Shown one piece after another: positions 1 to 6,488 of a stretch of DNA of 7,796 nucleotides. Positions within the stretch are counted from its first letter, which is position 1. Each line of letters starts with the position of its first letter. The position numbers and the translations under genes are program-made. The stretch comes from an uncultured Lachnospiraceae bacterium (lineage in GTDB: Bacteria > Bacillota > Clostridia > Lachnospirales > Lachnospiraceae), in contig CANTGP010000134.1 of NCBI GenBank assembly GCA_947653315.1, positions 1 to 7,796 of the forward strand, given 5' to 3'. The notes under the pieces were generated by a model, which was given only the letters and a program-made list of their open reading frames with translations, was not told where the DNA came from and ran no database searches.

Positions 1-89
1 TCCAATGCAATTACAATTCTTTCCCTCGTACAATCTTAATTTTCTTTAAAATTACCTGCCTCCCCCTATCCATTTTCCTTTTTTCCCTA

Positions 90-95
90 TATACT
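90..95 (+). promoter_or_regulatory. Possible -10 element for the SIMPL lipoprotein gene
   Basis: TATACT lies 59 bases upstream of the chosen start codon in a short A/T-rich patch that follows a pyrimidine-rich tract (about 55-88). It matches the sigma-A -10 consensus at five of six positions. No acceptable -35 hexamer is found 16-18 bases upstream, so this is only a candidate. Nothing else in bases 1-154 can be assigned. Confidence 0.25.
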
Positions 96-154
96 AATAC
101 AGACACCGGACAAACGTGCAAAACAAAACCGAAAGGATAAACAAGGTACATAAT

Positions 155-976
155 ATGAAAAGAAACAAAATTTCCGCTTTTTATCAGACAGGGAAGAAAT
201 CTTCCCTTTTTGCGGCATCCGTACTCGCCGCCCTAATCCTTGGCGCCTGCGGCGTATCCGCGCAGCCGACAGAACAAAGCGCAGACCAAACCGTCCCCTC
301 CTTTACCGTGACCCCCGTGGGCAATAACCAAAATACCATCACGGTGAACAGCAGCGAGACCGTCACCGTGGTTCCCGATATCGCCCAAGTAGTTTATGCG
401 GTCCGTACCGAAGCCAAAGATGCCGCCGGATGCCAAACAAAAAATACGGAGGATGTGGACCGGGTCATCGCACTCTTAAAAAGCCTTGGCGTTGCGGAAA
501 CCTCCATCCAAACCTCCGATTATACCATGTATCCCATTTATAATTACAGCAACAATACCCAGCGGATTACGGGCTATGAAGCTACCACATCCCTGACCGT
601 CTCGAAACTTCCCATCGCCGATTTGGAAAATATCCTGACGGAATCGGTAAATGCCGGAATAAATAACATCCAATCCATCACTTATCAGTCCAGCCGGTAC
701 GACGAAAGCTACACGGAAGCCTTGAAACTGGCAGTGGAATCCGCCAGGAAGAAGGCCGAAGCCCTTGCCGCCGCAGGCGGATGCACCCTTGGCGGGGTCG
801 CAGGCATCCGGGAAAACAGCAATTACAGTCAGGCGCGCTATACGGATAACGCCCTCGCATCCCAAATGCGCGCGACCGGCGCCGTAAAGGAAATGGCATT
901 GGAAGATGCCGCCTCCATTATGCCCGGTGAAGTGGAAGTGGAAGTAAACATTACGGTGGAATATTTTATACCGTAA
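155..976 (+). CDS. SIMPL domain (DUF541) lipoprotein
   Basis: The product is a predicted extracytoplasmic lipoprotein of 273 residues with a SIMPL (DUF541) domain. SIMPL proteins are widespread, mostly surface-exposed or periplasmic, and their biochemical role is poorly defined. The N terminus has basic residues, a hydrophobic stretch at about 17-29 and a lipobox LGAC with the acylated cysteine at residue 32. A polar linker follows, then the SIMPL domain at about 62-272. Family traits visible are the N-terminal strand ITVNSSETVTVVPD, the segment ADLENILTESVNAGINNIQS, the helix with AR.KAEALA, and the closing strand EVEVNITVEY. I chose ATG 155 because AAGG at 143-146 precedes it at a good distance and the protein then begins with a standard lipoprotein signal; a GTG at 116 would add 13 residues ahead of it. 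The gene runs tail-to-tail into the phosphodiesterase gene, overlapping it by 11 bases. Function beyond the fold is unknown. Confidence 0.9.
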   Translation: MKRNKISAFYQTGKKSSLFAASVLAALILGACGVSAQPTEQSADQTVPSFTVTPVGNNQNTITVNSSETVTVVPDIAQVVYAVRTEAKDAAGCQTKNTEDVDRVIALLKSLGVAETSIQTSDYTMYPIYNYSNNTQRITGYEATTSLTVSKLPIADLENILTESVNAGINNIQSITYQSSRYDESYTEALKLAVESARKKAEALAAAGGCTLGGVAGIRENSNYSQARYTDNALASQMRATGAVKEMALEDAASIMPGEVEVEVNITVEYFIP

Positions 977-1733
977 AGGAATCCGAAAAGGCAGGGGCGG
1001 CAAAACCGTCAAGCGCCTCCGCCGCCACGTCCGGGTAATTCGTGATTACCGCTTCCACCCCTGCCGCGGCAAGACTCCGTATCTGCTCCTTTCCGTTTAC
1101 CGTCCATACATGCAGGGCAATCCCCTTTTGCCTGCAACGCTGCGGCAGTCCTTCATCCTGCATATGGTAAAGCGCCGGATGAAGGGCGTCCGCCCCGTTC
1201 CTTTTCACGTAATCCGCCACATCCGCAATGACATCCGAAACCAAAAACCCCGTTTTCATTCCGGGACACAGTTTCTTTACCTTAATTACCGATTCATGGT
1301 TAAAGGAAGAACACCATATGCGGTCCGTCATCCCCATATCCGTTACCAGGCGGACCATTTTTTCCTCCAACCCCGAATAAAAATATATGCCTGTCTTGCA
1401 CTCGATATTCACGGACAATCCGGTGGGCCGCAACTCCTCCAATACCTGTGCCAGCGTTGGAATGTGCACCGTACCGTAAGACGGCATGGGACGGCTTACG
1501 TCCAGCATGCGCAGTTCTTCATAGGTAAAATCCCTGACATACCCGCTGACGCCGCTCACCCGGTCAACCCTTTCGTCATGGATTACCGCCAGTTCCCCGT
1601 CTTTGGTCAACTGAATGTCCAGTTCCACCCCGTCCGCCTTCATTTCCACCGCTTTTTTGAATGCCTCCAGCGTATTTTCCGGCGCATAACCGGAAGCTCC
1701 CCTGTGCGCCCAAATTTCCGTTTTTCTTTTCAT
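966..1733 (-). CDS. Glycerophosphodiester phosphodiesterase (GDPD family)
   Basis: The 255-residue product should hydrolyse glycerophosphodiesters, such as those from deacylated phospholipids, to glycerol 3-phosphate and an alcohol. The family is a metal-dependent TIM barrel. Expected active-site residues are present: H10 and R11 in AHRGASGYAPENT, E37 and D39 in VELDIQLTKDG, H52 in VIHDE, and E111 and K113 in NIECKTG. The late WTVNGKE segment is also typical. There is no signal peptide or membrane segment, so it is probably cytosolic, of the UgpQ rather than the secreted GlpQ type. ATG 1733 starts 7 bases after the aminotransferase stop and gives the usual family N terminus; GGAG at 1748-1751 is somewhat far away. 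A TTG at 1766 inside the aminotransferase gene would add 11 residues and looks less likely. It is the last gene of the leftward block, and its end overlaps the SIMPL gene. Substrate preference cannot be told. Confidence 0.93.
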   Translation of the reverse strand: MKRKTEIWAHRGASGYAPENTLEAFKKAVEMKADGVELDIQLTKDGELAVIHDERVDRVSGVSGYVRDFTYEELRMLDVSRPMPSYGTVHIPTLAQVLEELRPTGLSVNIECKTGIYFYSGLEEKMVRLVTDMGMTDRIWCSSFNHESVIKVKKLCPGMKTGFLVSDVIADVADYVKRNGADALHPALYHMQDEGLPQRCRQKGIALHVWTVNGKEQIRSLAAAGVEAVITNYPDVAAEALDGFAAPAFSDSFTV

Positions 1734-1740
1734 GCCCGCT

Positions 1741-2907
1741 TCACTCACTCCGCAGCCTTTCCACAAAATTTTTTAATTTTCCGATGGCTATTTTCAAATT
1801 TTCCAGGGAGTAGGCATAGGAAATACGCACAAACCCTTCCCCGCATTCGCCGAATGCCGTTCCCGGCACCACCGCCACCTTTTCTTCCCGCAGGAAACGG
1901 TCCGCAAATTCCTCACTGCTCATGCCAAACTCTTTAATGCACGGAAAAACATAAAACGCCCCAAAAGGTTCAAAACATTCCAGTCCCATTTCCCGGAACG
2001 TATGCAGCAGGTAACGCCTCCTCTGGTTATAGGCTTCCCGCATCTGCTTCACATCCCCATCGCCGTTCCTTAACGCTTCCACCGCTGCATACTGGCTGGT
2101 GGTAGGCGCACACATAATGGCAAACTGGTGGATTTTCAGCATTTGCTCCATAATCACTTTCGGTCCGCAGGCATATCCCAGCCTCCAGCCCGTCATGGCA
2201 TAAGATTTGGAGAAACCGTTAATTAAAATCGTCCGTTCCTTCATGCTCGGCAGGGAAACGATGGATACATGGTTTCCTTTATAAGTCAGTTCCGCATAAA
2301 TTTCATCGGAAATCACGTACAAATCCTTTTCCACCACAACCTTTGCCACTTCTTCCAAATCCTTTTTCTCCATAATCGCCCCCGTGGGGTTGTTGGGAAA
2401 AGGCAGGATTAAGACTTTCGTCTTATCCGTCACCGCATCCAGCACTTCCTGTGCCGTCAGACGAAATTCGTTTTCCGCCTTCAGCTCTATGATTACCGGC
2501 ACGGCATTTGCCAGGATTGCGCACGGCTCATAGGAAACATAGCTGGGCTGCGGAATCAGCACTTCCTCTCCTTCGTTAATCATGGCGCGCAGCGCTATAT
2601 CGATGGCTTCCGACCCTCCCACGGTCACGATGACCTCATGGTCGTAATCGTAAACAATTCCCTGCGTCCTCTTTATGTAATTACATATTTCTATTTTTAA
2701 ATCCTTCAGCCCCGCATTGGACGTATAGAACGTGCGCCCTTTCTCCAGGGAATAAATTCCCTCGTCCCTGATATGCCAGGGGGTATCAAAATCAGGCTCG
2801 CCCACGCCAAGGGAAATCGCATCTTCCATTTCGCTCACGATGTCAAAAAATTTTCGGATGCCGGAGGGTTTGATGTCTACTACCTTATCAGCTAACGGAT
2901 TTCTCAT
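1741..2907 (-). CDS. PLP-dependent class I/II aminotransferase, PatA-like
   Basis: The 388-residue product is a full-length fold-type I aminotransferase transferring an amino group between an amino acid and a 2-oxo acid through pyridoxal phosphate. Visible landmarks are the N-terminal SGIRKF and GEPDF segments, YTSNAGLKDL near 61-70, N173 in NNPTG, D201 and Y204 in SDEIYAELTY, the Schiff-base lysine K234 in NGFSKSYAMTGWRLGY, and the carboxylate-binding R361 in GFVRISYA. The general pattern recalls Bacillus PatA (N-acetyl-LL-diaminopimelate aminotransferase) and related aspartate/aromatic aminotransferases, but substrate cannot be read from these motifs. The start codon overlaps the stop of the upstream Lrp-like gene as ATGA, so translation is probably coupled; GGAG at 2919-2922 lies 11 bases upstream inside that gene. 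The pairing suggests that the regulator senses an amino acid or oxo acid handled by this enzyme, which is an inference. Confidence 0.93.
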   Translation of the reverse strand: MRNPLADKVVDIKPSGIRKFFDIVSEMEDAISLGVGEPDFDTPWHIRDEGIYSLEKGRTFYTSNAGLKDLKIEICNYIKRTQGIVYDYDHEVIVTVGGSEAIDIALRAMINEGEEVLIPQPSYVSYEPCAILANAVPVIIELKAENEFRLTAQEVLDAVTDKTKVLILPFPNNPTGAIMEKKDLEEVAKVVVEKDLYVISDEIYAELTYKGNHVSIVSLPSMKERTILINGFSKSYAMTGWRLGYACGPKVIMEQMLKIHQFAIMCAPTTSQYAAVEALRNGDGDVKQMREAYNQRRRYLLHTFREMGLECFEPFGAFYVFPCIKEFGMSSEEFADRFLREEKVAVVPGTAFGECGEGFVRISYAYSLENLKIAIGKLKNFVERLRSE

Positions 2908-3386
2908 GGCGTAATTTTCTCCCTTTCGTCTTCGTATTTTTTAGCCAGTATCGTTCCATGATCCTTATACTTCTTCAGGATGAAATGGGTCGCCGTGCTT
3001 AACACCGTATCCAAAGTGGACAGCTTGTCGGACACAAACCTGGATACTTCTTTTAACGATTTTCCTTCCAGCGTAACCAACAGGTCATAGCCGCCCGAAA
3101 TCAGGTATACGCTGTTTACTTCCGGATATTTATATATCCTCTCGGCAATATTGTCAAACCCCTGTCCCCGCTGCGGCGTCACACGTACCTCAATCAGCGC
3201 CGTTACCTTTTCAATGGAGGTCTTCTCCCAGTCAATCATTGTATGGTAGCCGCATATGATTCCTTCTTTTTCCATGGCCGCCATCTCGTTTACCACATCC
3301 ACTTCCTCCACACCGAGTATCACTGCCAGTTCCTTTACATCGATACGGCTGTTCCTTTCTATTATGGATAAAATCTGTTCCCTCAT
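2904..3386 (-). CDS. Lrp/AsnC family transcriptional regulator
   Basis: The product is about 160 residues, the normal size for an Lrp/AsnC regulator. Residues 1-48 form the winged helix-turn-helix (SRIDVKELAVILGVEEVDVV, then a recognition helix). Residues about 62-140 form the RAM/AsnC effector-binding and oligomerisation domain (ALIEVRV strand, SGGYDLLVTLEGKS, TATHFILKKYKDHG). Such proteins assemble as dimers to octamers and respond to amino acids. The start is uncertain: GGAGG at 3398-3402 is 11 bases from ATG 3386 but only 2 bases from ATG 3395, so I prefer 3386; the choice changes the protein by three residues. A longer in-frame reading from 3464 would overlap the AIR-synthase-like gene and place this ribosome-binding site inside the coding region. 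The gene follows that gene by about 46 bases and overlaps the aminotransferase gene by 4 bases. Effector and targets are unknown; a local metabolic role is likely. Confidence 0.92.
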   Translation of the reverse strand: MREQILSIIERNSRIDVKELAVILGVEEVDVVNEMAAMEKEGIICGYHTMIDWEKTSIEKVTALIEVRVTPQRGQGFDNIAERIYKYPEVNSVYLISGGYDLLVTLEGKSLKEVSRFVSDKLSTLDTVLSTATHFILKKYKDHGTILAKKYEDEREKITP

Positions 3387-3397
3387 GTTTTCCATTT

Positions 3398-3402
3398 CCT
3401 CC
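3398..3402 (-). promoter_or_regulatory. Ribosome-binding site of the Lrp-like gene
   Basis: GGAGG on the minus strand sits just upstream of two in-frame ATG codons at 3395 and 3386. The distances are 2 and 11 bases, so the site excludes the upstream in-frame start at 3464 and favours 3386. Confidence 0.6.
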
Positions 3403-3432
3403 GTTCCGCCTGTTACGGCATATTTTTTTCTG

Positions 3433-4425
3433 CTACTGCTGCCCCAATACCTGATATACGGCATCCGGCTTGGGCAGTCCGAGGAAGCGTCTCTCCTCCC
3501 CGTTTATGACAACCCTGTCATTATTGTCCGTGGTTTTCCCGATGACGGCGGCGGGAATATGCTCCCTTTCCAACGCCCTCACAAGGTCATACCCGTTGTC
3601 CGACGCCATCAGCAGACAGCCGCCGGATAAAAGCTCATAGGGATTTAATTCAAAAAATTCACAGACTTCAATGGTTTCCTGTCTTACCGGAATCTCCTTC
3701 CAATCGATTTCCAGTCCGACGCCCGCACCTTCCGCCAGTTCCCAAAGGGCACCGAAGATTCCGCCCTCCGTCACGCCGTGCATGGCACAAACGCCGGACT
3801 TAACGGCGGTGGCGGCCTCCGGTACGATGGAAAGAAAGCGGTCAAACCCTTTCGCTTCCTCAATAAACCGGAACGGGTACTTCGTTAACAGCTCCTTCTC
3901 TTTCGCCCGTGCCAAAAGGGAAGTCCCCTCCAGTCCGATCCATTTACCCGCCACAACATCCTGCCCCGGCTTTATGTTTTTCACCGACAGCGCTTCCCTG
4001 CCGTCCAAACGTCCGATGCCTGACACCGAAAGCAGGGGATACTTTACCGCATCCGTAATACGGATGGCATCCGCCGCCGTCTGGACATGCAATGCCGCAC
4101 ATACTTCCTCCATCCGAGCCGTCATCGCCCGTATTTGCGGTTCCTGTGTCTGTTCCGGTAGGAACAGGGAAAAGGTGACGGCAACCGGCTCCGCACCCGA
4201 AACCGCCACGGCATTGATTGCGCCGTGTACCGCATGAAGCGCCGCATTGTCCCCGTTCCATGCCACCGGGCATACGGAGACGGCGGTCAGGCTGCCGTCC
4301 CCCAAAGAGAAAACGGCGCAGTCTTCCCCTATTCCTGCGCCAATCCGTACCTCATCCCTTTTTGTCCTTCTTTGTTTTAAAACGGAGCGCTTCCATGCGT
4401 TCTCCGCTAACTTACCCGTTTTCAT
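3433..4425 (-). CDS. AIR synthase-related protein (PurM/SelD/ThiL/HypE superfamily), HypE-like
   Basis: The 330-residue product belongs to the AIR synthase-like ATP-binding superfamily, whose members form dimers and use ATP to activate amide, carboxylate or selenide-type substrates. It is closest in pattern to HypE: an acidic glycine-rich segment GIGEDCAV at 31-38, NAVAVSGAEP at 71-80 (compare NDLAVMGA in HypE), TADAIRITD near 117-125, VSGIGRL near 134-140, then the C-terminal domain with HGVTEGGIFGALWELAEGAG at 216-235 and LLSGGCLLMA at 266-275. True HypE ends in a PRxC motif that carries the thiocyanate; here the end is YQVLGQQ with no cysteine, so a cyanide-ligand role in [NiFe] hydrogenase maturation is unlikely. 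No hyp genes are near. The start is ATG 4425 with a weak ribosome-binding site, 49 bases after the VanW gene. The superfamily call is solid; the substrate is unknown. Confidence 0.85.
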   Translation of the reverse strand: MKTGKLAENAWKRSVLKQRRTKRDEVRIGAGIGEDCAVFSLGDGSLTAVSVCPVAWNGDNAALHAVHGAINAVAVSGAEPVAVTFSLFLPEQTQEPQIRAMTARMEEVCAALHVQTAADAIRITDAVKYPLLSVSGIGRLDGREALSVKNIKPGQDVVAGKWIGLEGTSLLARAKEKELLTKYPFRFIEEAKGFDRFLSIVPEAATAVKSGVCAMHGVTEGGIFGALWELAEGAGVGLEIDWKEIPVRQETIEVCEFFELNPYELLSGGCLLMASDNGYDLVRALEREHIPAAVIGKTTDNNDRVVINGEERRFLGLPKPDAVYQVLGQQ

Positions 4426-4474
4426 TTTATGACTACTGCTTTCTTTTATGCTTTTCTATTGTCATTTCCGTACA

Positions 4475-6295
4475 TTAACCTTCCGGCGCAGGCTGTTCCG
4501 CAGGCGGCTGCTCTGCCGGAGGCTGCTCCGCGGGGGGCTGTTCTGCCGGAGGTTGTTCCGCGGGCGGCTGCTCTGCCGGGGGTTGTTCCGCCGGAGGCTG
4601 GGGCTGTTCCGCAGGCGCGGCAGGCGTTGCAAACTGTGCCAATGCGGCAGCCACGTTTTTGACATGGTCAATATTATTCGTTGCCACCGCCGCCAGCATT
4701 TCATTATAAGCGTTCACGTCGTTGGTGGATAATCCCACCGTCGCCGTCCTCGGAACCATCTTATAACTGCTGCTGTTAATCTGTTCCCTGCTGACTTCCA
4801 CTCCGTTTTCCGTCACAACCTTCCAAAGTTCCGCCTTATAACCGATATGCGCCGACTGTGATACCACCTTGCCAAGCGGCATCGCCACATCCGTATAGAT
4901 TACGTCGCTCTCCGGACGGATTACGGAAAGCACATTGCTTTCGTATTTCACCTGACGGTCCGCAGGTCTCGTTTCCACACCGTATATTGTAAACGTAATA
5001 TCTTTTCCCACTACATAACCGTCAATATAAATCGGATGTTCCGTATTGTTTACGAATTTAAAATCTTTTCCCGCCGACTCCGCAATCGCCGCATCCGCCG
5101 AAGGGTCCACGTAACTTACAATCATGGAATGGTTATGGCGCTCCGTCACTTCCAGCTCCGCCAAAAGAACCGCATTGTACAGCGTCGTGGATACCTGGCA
5201 GATACCGCCGCCCAAACTGTCCACCACCTGTCCGTTCAGGTAAGAGCCCGCCATGAAATAACCGTTATCCGTGGAAAAAGGGGATACCGCCTCATACGTG
5301 GAAAACTCATCCCCCGGGTACAGTGTCGTACCCGCTATCAGGTTGCACCCGTTTGTCACGTTGGCGCTCCTTGAGGAACCGGAAGAATTAAAGTTCGTGG
5401 TAAAAGTTCCCAGCACATCCTTCACCTGTGCCAGTTCTTCCTCGCTCCCCCTCGGCTCATCCACCTTTCCCACAAGGTCCAACTGCGCATCCTCAAAATT
5501 CCATTCTTTGGTCAGATAATCATAAATCCGTGTTAAGGACGCTTCCTCGTCAACGATATATCCCGTCGTCCCCGGCGTAACGGAAAAACCGCTCTCCGTC
5601 TTCACCAGCTTGGCATCCTGCGCTTCCGAATTATACGGAGTGCATTGCTCCGTCAAAAACTGACTTACCAAATCCTTGTCCAAATCATAGGTCAGCTCAA
5701 ACACATGGTTCTCATGCCGTAAGTCCTGCAAAGCCTTATAGCGCTGTATCACGTTTCCTTTCTTCCCCAAAGCAACCGCATCCATTGCAATTTCCGGGTT
5801 GCCCCAAACCAATCCAAGATCCCCTACCGTTACCGTCACCTGATGATCGTCCACGGCGTTTAACGTCAGGTTCTTTGTCCGCGCTTCCTCCACATGGGCT
5901 TCCACTGCCTGGACCGCCTCATCCGCCGTCATGCCGGACACGTCTACCGTCCCGATGAAGATACCGTCCGCAATGGTACTGCCGTCAGGCACGGTAATAT
6001 TGGCCGGCCCGTTTCCGCCGCCTGCCGAAGCATCCGCAATACCGGAATCCGCGTTGCCGTCCTCCGCGGCGCCTACCGTATCCGCACTGTCCGAATCCGT
6101 GTCCCCGGTTCCCGCACCGCCGTCTGCCGCCATTGCTTCCACTGCGTCCCCGGTTCCGGTTTCCGCATTGTTTCCCGCATCCAAATCTTCAATTGACTGC
6201 GCCGCCGCGTAATGTTGCGGCTGTAACAGGACCGCCAGCGCAAAAGCCGCAAGAACCAGTGACACGCCCCTTTTTTTACCCATCTTTTTTTTCAT
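4475..6295 (-). CDS. Secreted VanW family protein with YoaR-like domain and proline-rich repeat tail
   Basis: The 606-residue product is predicted to be exported. Residues 1-32 form a signal peptide (basic start, hydrophobic core, AAA-Q cleavage region). About 35-100 is a disordered linker rich in Ala, Gly, Asp and Thr. About 110-275 resembles the peptidoglycan-binding-like domain that precedes VanW in YoaR-type proteins. The VanW domain spans about 298-430 with its signature GGGICQVSTTLYNA at 362-375 and C366. About 465-520 looks like a G5-type domain (VIYTDVAMPLGK, then NGVEVSREQINSSSYKMVPRT). The tail 557-606 carries eight PAEQP units and no LPXTG anchor. VanW was named from VanB-type glycopeptide-resistance clusters, but its biochemistry is unclear and most homologues are unrelated to resistance; a role at the cell wall is inferred. 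ATG 6295 has AGGAG 5 bases upstream. It lies 17 bases after the small membrane protein gene and 49 before the AIR-synthase-like gene. Confidence 0.93.
   Translation of the reverse strand: MKKKMGKKRGVSLVLAAFALAVLLQPQHYAAAQSIEDLDAGNNAETGTGDAVEAMAADGGAGTGDTDSDSADTVGAAEDGNADSGIADASAGGGNGPANITVPDGSTIADGIFIGTVDVSGMTADEAVQAVEAHVEEARTKNLTLNAVDDHQVTVTVGDLGLVWGNPEIAMDAVALGKKGNVIQRYKALQDLRHENHVFELTYDLDKDLVSQFLTEQCTPYNSEAQDAKLVKTESGFSVTPGTTGYIVDEEASLTRIYDYLTKEWNFEDAQLDLVGKVDEPRGSEEELAQVKDVLGTFTTNFNSSGSSRSANVTNGCNLIAGTTLYPGDEFSTYEAVSPFSTDNGYFMAGSYLNGQVVDSLGGGICQVSTTLYNAVLLAELEVTERHNHSMIVSYVDPSADAAIAESAGKDFKFVNNTEHPIYIDGYVVGKDITFTIYGVETRPADRQVKYESNVLSVIRPESDVIYTDVAMPLGKVVSQSAHIGYKAELWKVVTENGVEVSREQINSSSYKMVPRTATVGLSTNDVNAYNEMLAAVATNNIDHVKNVAAALAQFATPAAPAEQPQPPAEQPPAEQPPAEQPPAEQPPAEQPPAEQPPAEQPAPEG
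4491..4616 (-). repeat. 15-base tandem repeat encoding PAEQP units in the VanW protein tail
   Basis: Seven contiguous 15-base units run from 4491 to 4595, followed after a short break by another unit at 4602-4616 that is identical to the first. Each unit is five codons (Pro-Ala-Glu-Gln-Pro). On the plus strand the units alternate between two versions, one containing TTCCGC or CTCCGC and one containing YTCTGCC, giving a higher-order period of 30 bases. The pattern suggests expansion by duplication of unit pairs. Copy number is likely to vary between strains without shifting the frame. Confidence 0.92.
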
Positions 6296-6300
6296 AATCT

Positions 6301-6305
6301 CTCCT
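6301..6305 (-). promoter_or_regulatory. Ribosome-binding site of the VanW family gene
   Basis: AGGAG on the minus strand lies 5 bases before ATG 6295, in the 17-base gap after the small membrane protein's TAG stop. It fixes the VanW start and supports co-translation from one mRNA. Confidence 0.8.
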
Positions 6306-6312
6306 ACTTGTA

Positions 6313-6420
6313 CTAAAAAATAAAATATGATAAAGTTGGAATAAGCATTGCAAGTACAATAATAATAATTATGACGGACGAAACGATTCTTCTCGTCCTG
6401 TTGTTGTGCATATTGAACAT
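6313..6420 (-). CDS. 35-residue single-pass membrane protein (unknown function)
   Basis: This short gene encodes 35 residues: a polar basic head with R8, R10 and R11, then a continuous hydrophobic segment at about 12-35 that includes a run of five isoleucines (17-21) and a proline at 28. It should insert in the membrane with its N terminus inside. Support for expression is good: a perfect GGAGG at 6430-6434 lies 9 bases before ATG 6420, a strong promoter lies just upstream, and the TAG stop is followed after 17 bases by the VanW gene with its own ribosome-binding site. A longer in-frame start at 6504 would place the promoter inside the gene and is rejected; ATG 6411 is a weaker alternative. 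The architecture (short basic head and one hydrophobic helix) resembles small Firmicutes membrane proteins such as Prli42, but I cannot claim homology. It may act with the VanW protein or at the membrane on its own. Confidence 0.72.
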   Translation of the reverse strand: MFNMHNNRTRRIVSSVIIIIIVLAMLIPTLSYFIF

Positions 6421-6429
6421 GTAAACCAG

Positions 6430-6434
6430 CCTCC
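6430..6434 (-). promoter_or_regulatory. Ribosome-binding site of the small membrane protein gene
   Basis: GGAGG on the minus strand, 9 bases before ATG 6420, is the main evidence that translation starts here rather than at the in-frame ATG 6504 or 6411. Confidence 0.72.
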
Positions 6435-6459
6435 GTGGTGTCTCTCTACTTGAAAGGAT

Positions 6460-6488
6460 ATTATAAATGAAAATGCCTTTTTTTGCAA
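6460..6488 (-). promoter_or_regulatory. Sigma-A type promoter for the leftward operon
   Basis: Read on the minus strand, TTGCAA (6488-6483), a 17-base spacer and a perfect TATAAT (6465-6460) form a strong housekeeping promoter. Transcription would begin near 6453, giving a leader of about 33 bases before the small membrane protein. The promoter overlaps the start codon and first codons of the divergent gene at 6467, so its -35 box is inside that gene. Confidence 0.72.

Larger units (their letters stand above)
966..6420 (-). other. Predicted six-gene operon (small membrane protein to GDPD)
   Basis: Six leftward genes follow each other with junctions of +17, +49, about +46, -4 and +7 bases. 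I found no stem-loop with a T-run in any gap and no convincing internal promoter in the two longest gaps (4426-4474 and 3387-3432). The promoter at 6460-6488 could serve all six. This is an inference from spacing; transcript data could split the block, most likely at the 49-base gap. Confidence 0.55.

Noticed and set aside
476..1012. Leftward open frame of 178 codons opposite the SIMPL gene
   Set aside because: Gly/His/Phe-rich shadow with no recognisable domain; the opposite strand carries a clear lipoprotein signal and SIMPL domain.
994..1026. GGGGCGGC ... GCCGCC inverted repeat as a terminator for the SIMPL gene
   Set aside because: The loop is about 19 bases, there is no following T-run, and it lies within phosphodiesterase coding sequence.
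1110..1937. Long rightward open frame (275 codons) opposite the phosphodiesterase and aminotransferase genes
   Set aside because: Composition is rich in Arg, His and Pro without any domain, and the opposite strand encodes two enzymes with complete catalytic motifs.
3387..3464. Upstream in-frame start (ATG 3464) for the Lrp-like regulator
   Set aside because: The extra 26 residues have no family counterpart, overlap the preceding gene, and include the GGAGG site that serves the downstream ATG.
4429..4732. Several overlapping open frames on both strands across the proline-rich repeat, with Arg/Leu- or Pro/Ala-rich products
   Set aside because: They are shadows of the G+C-rich repeat, which lacks stop codons in several frames; none has a ribosome-binding site or plausible protein composition.
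4475..6295. Glycopeptide resistance locus
   Set aside because: VanW homologues are common outside resistance clusters, and no ligase, VanH, VanX or VanRS genes are present.
6336..6366. TTGGAA followed by A/T-rich ATAATA as the promoter of the rightward gene at 6467
   Set aside because: The A/T-rich run fits many registers by chance because it encodes an isoleucine stretch on the other strand; no register gives a convincing pair.
6359..6370. AAT trinucleotide run as a phase-variable microsatellite
   Set aside because: Only about four units, in frame as isoleucine codons; too short to expect frequent slippage.
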